64,000 bases of DNA from JANNVK01 sp031414415 (GTDB taxonomy: Bacteria > Acidobacteriota > Blastocatellia > Pyrinomonadales > Pyrinomonadaceae). Position numbers and translations under genes: made by a program. The notes beneath the pieces are model-generated. The model was given only the letters and a program-made list of their open reading frames with translations, did not search any database and was not told the origin of the DNA. The first letter of the stretch is position 1. Each line of letters starts with the position of its first letter. Where the stretch lies: positions 1-64,000 of the forward strand of contig JANNVK010000132.1 in assembly GCA_031414415.1 (NCBI GenBank). Direction: 5' to 3'. Below, in pieces: positions 42,683 to 50,670 of the stretch.

Positions 42683-44200
42683 ATGTTGCAGAATTCTATA
42701 ATTACAAAACTACTTTTTACATCAATCGGAGTGTTGCTAATCGGCAGTTTGCTTGTGTTTGCTTCATTTATCGGACTTTTTGATGCATTCACTGGCAATC
42801 TAATTCTTGCTTTTGGCACACTTATAACAGCTAGTTTTGGTGTTTTAATTGCAGTTTTCAGCAATAAAATCCAAAAACAACTTTCAAACGCAACTGAAAT
42901 TGCCAGCCAACTCAGCGAAGGAAATATTCCTCATGAAGTTACTCAAGATTCGCCGATAATGAATTCGATGGGAAAACTTGCCGAATATCTGACAGAAAAA
43001 AAAGCGGTTGTTGACCGTATTGCGAATCACGATTTAACGGTTGAAATTGCTTTAAATTCGGACAACGACGACTTTGGAAGAAGTTTTCAGTTAATGGTCG
43101 GAAAATTACGATCGGTTGTGCAAAGTGAAGGCGAACGCGAACTTTTGCAACAATCTATAATGAAATTGCTCGACGAAGTTTCGGAAGTTGCAGAAGGAGA
43201 TTTAACAGTTGAAGCAGAAGTTTCACCCGAAATGACTGGTGCAATCGCCGATGCGTTCAATTATATGACCGCCGAATTACGTTCGCTTATTCGTCAAGTA
43301 AAAGAAGTTACGCTTCAAGTAAGTTCTTCGGCAAATGACATTAGCGAAACAACCGCAGAACTCGCACTCGGAAGTGAAACTCAAGCCTCGCAAATTTCAA
43401 AAACAACTTCAGCGTTTGAAATTATGACATCTCAGATTTTTGAGGTTTCAAACAACGCGGCAATGTCGGCGAAAGTTGCTGACGATTCGCTAAATACTGC
43501 TCGATATGGAAGCAAAGCTGTGCAGGACAACATTATTGCGATGAATGGAATTCGTAATCAAGTGCAAGAAACAGCTAAAAGAATCAAAAAACTCGGCGAA
43601 CGCTCACAAGAAATTAGTCAAATTGTTCAATTAATTGACGATCTTTCTGAAAGAACAAGTTTACTGGCTTTGAATGCTTCGCTCCAAGCTGCTGCCGCGG
43701 GCGAATCAGGAAGAGGTTTTGTTGTTGTCGCCGAAGAAGTTGAACGCCTCGCGGAAAGATCAAATAAAGCAACACAGCAAATTGCTGCATTAACTCAAGC
43801 AATTCAATATGAAACGAAAGAAGTTGTTGCGTCAATGGAAGAAACGATTCACGAAGTTGTGGTCGGTTCAGCTTTGGCTGATAAAGCCGGACAAGCACTT
43901 GTTGAAATTGAACAGGTTTCGCAAAAACTCGCAAGTTTAATTCAGTCAATTTCTGAATCAGCACAACGCCAAGCTGGAAGTTCTGAAGATATTTCGAAAG
44001 CGATGGTTAATGTTTCAAGAGTTACAGAAATGGTAAATTCTAGTTCGAAAAAAGCGGCTAATTCAATGAAAGCACTTGTTTTCTTGGCGGACGCACTTCG
44101 AACCTCCGTTGCACCTTTCAAACTTCCGGAAGAAAAGGCTGGCAAAATTAAGAAATTTGCAATGCCTGATTCTGACCGAAGCGGTTTTTATCTCAACTAA
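42683..44200 (+). CDS. Methyl-accepting chemotaxis protein (second, PilJ-like)
   Basis: A 505-residue MCP with two adjacent membrane segments in residues 8-60 and no sizeable external domain. Two HAMP-like segments follow (NHDLTVEIALNSDNDDFG and AEGDLTVEAEVSPEMTGA). The canonical tip is SERTSLLALNASLQAAAAGESGRGFVVVAEEVERLAERS, closer to consensus than the first MCP. A GGAG lies about 8 bases before the ATG. The pair may form mixed receptor arrays with the CheW-like protein. Confidence 0.9.
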   Translation: MLQNSIITKLLFTSIGVLLIGSLLVFASFIGLFDAFTGNLILAFGTLITASFGVLIAVFSNKIQKQLSNATEIASQLSEGNIPHEVTQDSPIMNSMGKLAEYLTEKKAVVDRIANHDLTVEIALNSDNDDFGRSFQLMVGKLRSVVQSEGERELLQQSIMKLLDEVSEVAEGDLTVEAEVSPEMTGAIADAFNYMTAELRSLIRQVKEVTLQVSSSANDISETTAELALGSETQASQISKTTSAFEIMTSQIFEVSNNAAMSAKVADDSLNTARYGSKAVQDNIIAMNGIRNQVQETAKRIKKLGERSQEISQIVQLIDDLSERTSLLALNASLQAAAAGESGRGFVVVAEEVERLAERSNKATQQIAALTQAIQYETKEVVASMEETIHEVVVGSALADKAGQALVEIEQVSQKLASLIQSISESAQRQAGSSEDISKAMVNVSRVTEMVNSSSKKAANSMKALVFLADALRTSVAPFKLPEEKAGKIKKFAMPDSDRSGFYLN

Positions 44201-44269
44201 AAAACCACTAACTAACCCAATTTAAACCTCACTAATTCCCCAAAACATTTCTTTATATTTAGTAAAATT

Positions 44270-47122
44270 ATGGATTCCGAAATCATCAAAAGTTTTTTAA
44301 GTGAAGCAGAAAGTTATCTTCCGGTTATTCGCGAAGCTCTTTCGGCATACCAAATAAGCACTTCGGAAACTGAAGCGATTAATACTGCTTATCGTCATAT
44401 ACACACTATAAAAGGTGCGGCAATGATGATTAGTCTGCCGCAAATTAGCGAAAATGCGAAAGAAATTGAAGACGAACTTGAGATTCTTGATACCGAAAAA
44501 TGTCCGCTTGAAAGTGAAAAGGCAGAAATTCTTTTCCAAAAACTGACTGTTCTTGAAGCGTTAATTTTAGAAGCAATCAGCAATTGTGATTCGCCTGATA
44601 ACACGCAGAATCATGAAACTGAATCATCACAAGATTTTTTTGAAGAATTAGACAACACTTCAGATGCTGAAACATCTTCAAATCAAGGCGAGTTAGAAAC
44701 GTTTGATGAAGATTTTGAATTAGACGATGAAATGCTGGAAATTTTTGGTATTGAAGCTGAAGATCACTTGCGAAACATTGCCTCGCAACTAGAACTTCTC
44801 GAAAACGAGCCAAATAATCACGAAGCCTTGATGGAAATTCGTCGAAGTTCGCACACTCTAAAAGGTGCGGCAGGAATTTGCGGGTTTAAAAAGATTTCAG
44901 ATTTATCGCATCGAATGGAAGACTTGCTTGATCTTCTTGCTGAACAAAAACTCGAAGGCAACAGTGAAATTTTCAATATTTTATTGGCTTCAACTGATTA
45001 TTTAGAAAGATTTGCACATGGTGATAACTCGTCTGAACTCAATGAAAATGTTGAAAAAATCTATTTGCAGTTTGATCAAGTTTTAGAAGTTTTAACCGCC
45101 AAACCTCAAGAAATAGTTTCAGTTTCTGAAACAGTTAGACCAACTGAAACTTTAGATATTAGCCACTTTGATGAAAATCAAAATGATTTATTTGAAGTTG
45201 TCGCCGAATTACCGGAAGAAGTTGAACCTTTGGAAGCAGAATATAGTTCGCGAAAACCTGAGCGTTCTGTGGTTCGAGTTTCGCTTGAAAGGCTTGATGA
45301 ACTCGTTAAACTTACGGGCGAAATGGTTTTGAGTCGTTCTATTTTTGAACAAAGAATTGCCGAACTCGAAGCTCAAATTCGCGAACTTCAACTGACGACC
45401 GGTCGTTTGAAAAGTTCGACAACTCGTCTTGAAACTGATTTTGAAGCGAAATCGCTCTCAAGTTCGCCTTTAATTTTCTCATCGTTTTCATCAACCGAAA
45501 GCGGATTTTCTCACGCTGGTTTTCCGAGCAATTCGTTTGAAGAATTCGACGCACTTGAGTTTGACCAATACACAGATTTTCATCAAACAACTCGCCAACT
45601 TATAGAAACTGCAACAGATGCAAGCTCAATCGGTTCTGAACTTGAATCTTTGCTCGGCAATCTGGAAACAGTTTTTAGCGGTCAAAGACGTTTGGTTGAC
45701 GAAATGCAAGAAAAACTTCATCGTTTGAGAATGGTTCCGCTAAGTTCTTTTGTGTCGCGTTTGCAAAGAACTGTTCGCGTTACGGCAAGTCAAGAAGAAA
45801 AACTTGCAGATTTTGTCTTGGAAGGCGAAAACCTCGAAATTGATACGCAAATAGTTGACATACTTGCTGAGCCTTTGTTGCATTTGTTAAGAAATGCGGT
45901 TGGTCACGGAATTGAATCGCCTGAAACTCGCAGAATGCTTGGAAAAAATGAACGTGGCTTGATTCAAATGCGTGCCTATTGTGAAGGAACTAACTTGGTT
46001 TTCAAAATTTCCGACGACGGCAAAGGAATTTCGCCGGCTCAAATTAAACAAAAAGCTATTGAAGCCAAATTAATTACGAGAAATGTTGCTAACGAACTAA
46101 ACGACGAAGAAATACTTAACCTGATATTTATCGCCGGATTTTCGACTGCTGAAACAATCAGTCAAGTTTCCGGTCGCGGCGTTGGAATGGAAATTGTTAA
46201 ATCAATAATATTGCGTCGAAAAGGCGAAATTTCAGTCGAATCTGAAGTCGGGAAAGGTTCAACATTTACAATTTCAATTCCGATGGCTTTATCTGTAACA
46301 CGTTCGATGTTGATAAAATCTAACGGTCAAAAATATGCTTTTCCGCTAAATTTGGTCAAACAAGTTGTCGAAGTTTCAAGTAAAGAGCTTGATAAGGCTA
46401 AAGAAAAAGGCGGCTTACGGCTTGGGAATACAAATTATTCAATCTTTTTTCTCAATGAATTGTTAGGCTTTCCAGAAGTTGGAAGTTTTAAAGATACGAA
46501 ATTTCCAATTCTTTTGATTGAAACTCCAGGTAAATCTTGTGCTTTAGTCGTTGACCAAATTTTAAAACCTCAAGAGCTTGTTATTAAAAAACTCGACAAA
46601 CCACTCGATAAAGTTCGCGAATTAATTGGTGCAACTGTTCTTGGCGATGGTAGCGTTTTGCCGATTCTTGATCTTATTTATTTGCTCAAACGTAAATTTG
46701 GCAAAGTTAAGAAAGTTAAAATCGCCACACCAAGCCTGAAAACGCAATTTACAGTAATGATTGTTGACGACAGTCCGAGTGTTCGGCGTGTTAATTCTAA
46801 TTTGATTACAAATAACGGTTGGCAAGCAATTGTGGCGAAAGATGGTCTTGAGGCAATTGAAATTATTCAAAAACTCAACACTTTGCCGAGTATTATTTTA
46901 ACTGACGTGGAAATGCCGCGAATGGATGGCTACGAACTTCTCGCTTCTCTCAAACGCCAAACAGCCTTTGCAGAAATTCCAGTTGTGATGATTACCTCAC
47001 GGGCGGGCGACAAACACAAACAAAAAGCCTACGAACTTGGAGTTTCTGACTATCTGACAAAACCTTACGACGATTCTAAATTGATTGATATTGTTAAATC
47101 TTTGACAAATATCTCTGAATAA
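44270..47122 (+). CDS. Hybrid CheA histidine kinase (ChpA/PilL-like) with C-terminal receiver
   Basis: A 950-residue hybrid kinase. It has two Hpt domains with phospho-His H45 (HTIKGAA) and H195 (HTLKGAA), and a dimerisation and linker region from about 320. The HATPase has HLLRNAVGHGIESPE, SDDGKGIS and GRGVGMEIVKS. A CheW-like domain follows from about 680, and a receiver domain from about 825 carries VDDSPSVRR and the phospho-Asp in ILTDVEMPRMDG. This layout matches ChpA/PilL of type IV pilus control and cyanobacterial Tax systems. It closes the operon and a 24-bp-stem terminator follows. Confidence 0.93.
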   Translation: MDSEIIKSFLSEAESYLPVIREALSAYQISTSETEAINTAYRHIHTIKGAAMMISLPQISENAKEIEDELEILDTEKCPLESEKAEILFQKLTVLEALILEAISNCDSPDNTQNHETESSQDFFEELDNTSDAETSSNQGELETFDEDFELDDEMLEIFGIEAEDHLRNIASQLELLENEPNNHEALMEIRRSSHTLKGAAGICGFKKISDLSHRMEDLLDLLAEQKLEGNSEIFNILLASTDYLERFAHGDNSSELNENVEKIYLQFDQVLEVLTAKPQEIVSVSETVRPTETLDISHFDENQNDLFEVVAELPEEVEPLEAEYSSRKPERSVVRVSLERLDELVKLTGEMVLSRSIFEQRIAELEAQIRELQLTTGRLKSSTTRLETDFEAKSLSSSPLIFSSFSSTESGFSHAGFPSNSFEEFDALEFDQYTDFHQTTRQLIETATDASSIGSELESLLGNLETVFSGQRRLVDEMQEKLHRLRMVPLSSFVSRLQRTVRVTASQEEKLADFVLEGENLEIDTQIVDILAEPLLHLLRNAVGHGIESPETRRMLGKNERGLIQMRAYCEGTNLVFKISDDGKGISPAQIKQKAIEAKLITRNVANELNDEEILNLIFIAGFSTAETISQVSGRGVGMEIVKSIILRRKGEISVESEVGKGSTFTISIPMALSVTRSMLIKSNGQKYAFPLNLVKQVVEVSSKELDKAKEKGGLRLGNTNYSIFFLNELLGFPEVGSFKDTKFPILLIETPGKSCALVVDQILKPQELVIKKLDKPLDKVRELIGATVLGDGSVLPILDLIYLLKRKFGKVKKVKIATPSLKTQFTVMIVDDSPSVRRVNSNLITNNGWQAIVAKDGLEAIEIIQKLNTLPSIILTDVEMPRMDGYELLASLKRQTAFAEIPVVMITSRAGDKHKQKAYELGVSDYLTKPYDDSKLIDIVKSLTNISE

Positions 47123-47154
47123 CTGATAAAAAATATCAAATTGAAATCTTTCTC

Positions 47155-47203
47155 AATAGGCTGTTACATTAATATACACTGTATATTAATGTAACAGCCT
47201 ATT
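47155..47203. terminator. Perfect 24-bp inverted repeat terminator after the chemosensory operon
   Basis: Arms 47155-47178 and 47180-47203 are perfectly complementary around one base (AATAGGCTGTTACATTAATATACA and its complement), followed by TGTTTTT. The stem lies 33 bases after the cheA-like stop. The almost loop-less palindrome might also act as a protein-binding site. Confidence 0.75.
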
Positions 47204-47389
47204 TGTTTTTACTTCTTAATGTTGTAAACAGATGACTTACAGTGTTCTGTTAATTTAAAACACATCATGTTGTATATTTTGTAACCAATTTTAGGTAATT
47301 CTTAAAAGACTTTTTGAACGTTGGCTTTAATTGCTCTAACTTATTGTGTTTAAACGATTAAGAGACTTAATTAACAGAGAAAAACTCTG

Positions 47390-47405
47390 TGGCACAGCGA
47401 TTGTA
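47390..47405 (+). promoter_or_regulatory. Sigma-54-like promoter candidate before the repeat peptide gene
   Basis: TGGCAC, five bases, then TTGTA: this fits the -24/-12 consensus (TGGCAC-N5-TTGCA) except for one base in the -12 element. A small palindrome ACAGAG/CTCTGT (47374-47390) abuts the -24 box. A TATAGT/TATAAA sequence just downstream is an alternative sigma-70 -10 box. The start codon is about 70 bases downstream. The rest of the 47204-47389 gap shows nothing else I can assign. Confidence 0.35.
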
Positions 47406-47475
47406 TAGTATAAAAATGTAACCGAACGAAAGTTCAAACAAAAACTTATTTAATTAAAACTTAGGAGAAAAAAAA

Positions 47476-47751
47476 ATGAAAAACTTAAAAACAATCGCTT
47501 CAACAGTCGCTTTAACCGGAATCTTAGCTCTTAATTCTTTCGCAGGTGTGATAATCACAGACTTCGCAGGTGAAAACAACAATACTTGTGCAACGAACAC
47601 TAAAACTGGAGTTATTATCACAGACTTCGCAGGTATCTTCGTAAATTTAACTAGTTCATTAACAGAAATGATTGTAAATACAGTTGATAAAAGCACAAAA
47701 TCTACAGGTTGTTCAGAAATTTCAAAAACCGGTGTAATTATCCAAGGCTAA
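47476..47751 (+). CDS. Small exported protein with a repeated GVIITDFAG nonapeptide
   Basis: A 91-residue protein with a strong AGGAGA ribosome site. Residues 1-23 form a signal peptide ending SFA, so the mature chain would begin exactly with GVIITDFAG (24-32). The same nine residues recur at 45-53, and a partial copy GVIIQG ends the protein (86-91). Two cysteines (38 and 79) and a Thr/Ser-rich middle lie between. No known family is recognised. It stands alone, bounded by its own promoter candidate and a perfect terminator, between the chemosensory operon and a LytS/LytTR pair. Confidence 0.75.
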   Translation: MKNLKTIASTVALTGILALNSFAGVIITDFAGENNNTCATNTKTGVIITDFAGIFVNLTSSLTEMIVNTVDKSTKSTGCSEISKTGVIIQG

Positions 47752-47791
47752 CTTAAAAGACCAAACAAATTCTTTGACCAAGTAACTTCCC

Positions 47792-47831
47792 AAAACTAAA
47801 GCCTTGTTATTCGTAACAAGGCTTTAGTTTT
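47792..47831. terminator. Perfect 18-bp terminator hairpin with UUCG loop
   Basis: Arms 47792-47809 and 47814-47831 pair perfectly over 18 bases around the stable tetraloop TTCG; the right arm ends in TTTT. It lies 40 bases after the repeat peptide gene and could work in both directions. Confidence 0.88.
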
Positions 47832-47850
47832 GCCTTTTATTCTCTAAAAA

Positions 47851-47880
47851 CAACTGTTTGAAAGTTAAAAACAACAGTTG
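47851..47880. promoter_or_regulatory. Inverted repeat CAACTGTT-N14-AACAGTTG upstream of the LytS-like kinase gene
   Basis: Two perfectly complementary 8-base half-sites with centres 22 bases apart (about two helical turns) lie some 54 bases before the kinase start. This geometry suits a dimeric regulator, possibly the adjacent LytTR protein acting on its own operon (inference). Confidence 0.45.
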
Positions 47881-47933
47881 ACCAATTAAAAGTTGCAGAT
47901 ATTGATAGTTATCGTTTAGTCTGAAAACTTACG

Positions 47934-49760
47934 ATGTTAAATACACCAGCACTTGTTAATCTTTTAGGCTTTTCAGTTGGAATTGCACTTTACACGCTTT
48001 TGTTAGCGATGGTTTTACGCTATCGAAAACGGAAAGATGCAATCAATAAAGTTCTATTTATGACTGCAATATTGGGTTTAATTTGGAATATTGGTGAACT
48101 TTTAGGCTTAGTATTGCAAGAGTTTGGCTCGTCTCTTTCGCCAATTTTGCTTGCAATTTCTTCATCTGCACTTGGCTTTTTACCTTCTGTAATTTTACAA
48201 AGCACAAAGTCTCGAATTCTGACAATTTTTTCATATAGTTTAAGTTTAGTTGCGGCATTTTTACATTTTTACTCGGTCTTTGCTTTAGGCGTTGCACCTT
48301 CTAATTTAGCTTTGCAGATTCTAACTTTTGGCTCAATCGCCTTATTAGTTGGGCTTGTAATTTTAGCCACTCAACGCGAGGTTGAAAACAAGGTTGCATT
48401 ATTTACTGCGTTAGTTATTTTTGGGTTTTCGGCACTCCATTTAAGCGGTGAAACAGAAGGAAAATCTTGGTTTGTCGAATTATTTGCTCATCAATCTTCT
48501 CTACCTTTAGTTCTCGTGATTTTGCTCCAAAATTATCATTTTGCGTTTGCAGATTTATTTCTCAAGCGTGCAATTTCGCTTTTATTGCTTTCAGTTTTGG
48601 CGTTTACTTTGTATGTTTTTGTCGCTTCACCAATACTTTCTTTAAGTGAAAACCGCGAAAAACTTGATGCTCAAACGTTTTTAGTTTTACTTATTCTCTG
48701 GATTTCAACCGCTTTGATTTATCCAAAACTCCACGAATTTGCGATTTGGGTTGTCGATAAAATGCTTTTACGACGAGTAGATTATAAAAAATTTAAGATT
48801 GAAATTTTACAAATAATTGAAAATCAAAAAACCGTTGACGATGTTTTAGCCGAAATATGCGATAAAACAGCAATCGCTTTTACGGCGAAAACTGTGGTTT
48901 GGAAAGAAGTTTACAATGCAAAACCAATTTTTCAATCTATCATTTTCACACCAAATAATGCTGAGATTTTTTTGCCAACAACTGATTTGCCGCGATTTGA
49001 AATTAGCCTTCGAGACTTTCTTGGTGGCAGACATTTACTCTCAGAAGAAGTAGAAATACTCGAAAATATTACGTTAGTGGCAGCGAGAAGAATTGACGCG
49101 TTGCGGGTAACTCATGAGCGTTGCGAACAGGAAATTCGTGAGCAGGAGTTTTCAAAACTTGCAACCGAAGCACAGCTTTCGGCACTTCGGTCGCAAATAA
49201 ATCCTCATTTTTTATTTAATGCTTTGACTACAATTGGCTATCTTATTCAAACTTCGCCCGAAAAAGCGTTTCAGACTTTAATGCGTCTGACAAAACTTTT
49301 GAGGTCAGTATTGAGTTCGACTGGAGAATTTTATTCGCTTGGAGAAGAAATTAGGCTGATTGAAGATTATCTTGAAATTGAAAGAGCGAGATTTGAAGAA
49401 AAGTTACAGATTGAAATTAATATTTCGAAAGATTTAGAAAAAATCCGTGTCCCAACTCTTATTCTTCAGCCATTGGTCGAAAACGCCATCAAGCACGGAA
49501 TTTCTAAATTGAAAAATGGTGGAAAACTTGAAATTAACGCCAGCTTAAAAGTAATCGGAGATTTAGTTTTGCTGAATGTTAAAGTGTTTGATAGCGGCAA
49601 AGGTTTTGATCTAAAAAATATAAATAAACGAATTGGGCTCAACAATATCGAACAACGCTTGAAATCGCATTACGGCGGTTCAGCTCAATTAATTATCAAA
49701 AGCGAAATCGGAATTGGAACAACAGCAGAAGTTCAATTTCCAGTAAATTCACTGTTATGA
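47934..49760 (+). CDS. LytS-type membrane sensor histidine kinase
   Basis: A 608-residue kinase. About seven or more membrane helices occupy residues 5-270, then a GAF-like linker to about 400, and a His_kinase/HATPase module. Phospho-acceptor box: LRSQINPHFLFNALTTIGYL. N-box: LILQPLVENAIKHGI. G-box: DSGKGFDLKNINKRIGLNNIEQRL. This is the LytS/YehU class. Its stop overlaps the start of the LytTR regulator gene by 4 bases. The signal is unknown; the small exported repeat protein upstream is a candidate ligand by position only. Confidence 0.9.
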   Translation: MLNTPALVNLLGFSVGIALYTLLLAMVLRYRKRKDAINKVLFMTAILGLIWNIGELLGLVLQEFGSSLSPILLAISSSALGFLPSVILQSTKSRILTIFSYSLSLVAAFLHFYSVFALGVAPSNLALQILTFGSIALLVGLVILATQREVENKVALFTALVIFGFSALHLSGETEGKSWFVELFAHQSSLPLVLVILLQNYHFAFADLFLKRAISLLLLSVLAFTLYVFVASPILSLSENREKLDAQTFLVLLILWISTALIYPKLHEFAIWVVDKMLLRRVDYKKFKIEILQIIENQKTVDDVLAEICDKTAIAFTAKTVVWKEVYNAKPIFQSIIFTPNNAEIFLPTTDLPRFEISLRDFLGGRHLLSEEVEILENITLVAARRIDALRVTHERCEQEIREQEFSKLATEAQLSALRSQINPHFLFNALTTIGYLIQTSPEKAFQTLMRLTKLLRSVLSSTGEFYSLGEEIRLIEDYLEIERARFEEKLQIEINISKDLEKIRVPTLILQPLVENAIKHGISKLKNGGKLEINASLKVIGDLVLLNVKVFDSGKGFDLKNINKRIGLNNIEQRLKSHYGGSAQLIIKSEIGIGTTAEVQFPVNSLL

Positions 49761-50536
49761 ACAAATTACGAGTAATGATAGCAGACGACGAACGTCCTGC
49801 ACGGTTATTTCTAAAATCAATATTGCAAAGTTTTGATGATGTTGAAATTGTCGGCGAAGCTGAAAACGGAATTGAAGCAGTTGAAATTATCAAAGCGACA
49901 AAGCCTGATTTAGCACTTTTAGATTTACAAATGCCGGAAGCAACCGGACTTGAAGTAGTTAAATTACTTCGAAAAAATCAGCTTCCGCTGGTGGCATTTG
50001 TCACAGCTTACAATGAATACGCAGTGCAGGCTTTTGAGGTTAATGCAATTGATTATTTGCTCAAACCAATTGAACATTCACGTTTGCGGCAAACAATTCA
50101 GCGTGCAATCGAAAGGCTCGAACACGAAGATTTGCTGACAGAAGACGCTGAAAAACTTAAAGCTGTTGCTGAAACTTACACCGAACTAACACGCCCTGAG
50201 TTTGTTGAAAGAATACCAGTTCGATTTCGTGACGAAATTCTATTAATTCCTGTTCGTGAAATTGCGTCTATTATTGCAGACGGCGAACTTCTTCATATTT
50301 CAACATTTAAGAACCAAAAATACAGTATAAACTATCGTTTAAAAGATATTGAAGCACGACTTCAAATAGGAAAATTTGTCCGTCTTTCTCGCGGTGCATT
50401 GGCGAACTTAGAAATGATTTCAAAAATTTCACCAATGCCTGGCGGAACTTATCTTGTTTCTCTAAAAAATGGGCAAGAAATATCATCGAGCCGACTCCAA
50501 TCTCGCCTTTTGCGTGATCAATTTTTGAAACTGTAA
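49757..50536 (+). CDS. LytTR-type response regulator
   Basis: A 259-residue regulator. Receiver domain residues 1-120 with acidic pair D10/D11, phospho-acceptor D56 in LLDLQMPEATG and Lys in YLLKPIEHSR. A linker follows, then a LytTR DNA-binding domain from about 155 (RIPVRFRDEILLIPVREIASIIADGELLHI, FVRLSRGALANLEMI). Translationally coupled to the LytS-like kinase. Target genes may include its own operon, the repeat peptide gene or the downstream TonB receptor (inference). Confidence 0.93.
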   Translation: MNKLRVMIADDERPARLFLKSILQSFDDVEIVGEAENGIEAVEIIKATKPDLALLDLQMPEATGLEVVKLLRKNQLPLVAFVTAYNEYAVQAFEVNAIDYLLKPIEHSRLRQTIQRAIERLEHEDLLTEDAEKLKAVAETYTELTRPEFVERIPVRFRDEILLIPVREIASIIADGELLHISTFKNQKYSINYRLKDIEARLQIGKFVRLSRGALANLEMISKISPMPGGTYLVSLKNGQEISSSRLQSRLLRDQFLKL

Positions 50537-50670
50537 TTTTGCAAAAACCATTTAATTGAAATTTAGACCGTTTATTTCTTCTTTAAGTCAGCTCATTGAA
50601 AAACAAGTTTGTTTTTAGCTGTTATTTGCGAACATAAAAAATTGATTTTAAATTCTAATTTTGAGGTTTT

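Noticed and set aside
50599..50616. AAAAACAA-GT-TTGTTTTT palindrome as terminator of the LytTR operon
   Set aside because: The stem is almost only A-T pairs and too weak to call; listed here because it is in a plausible place.
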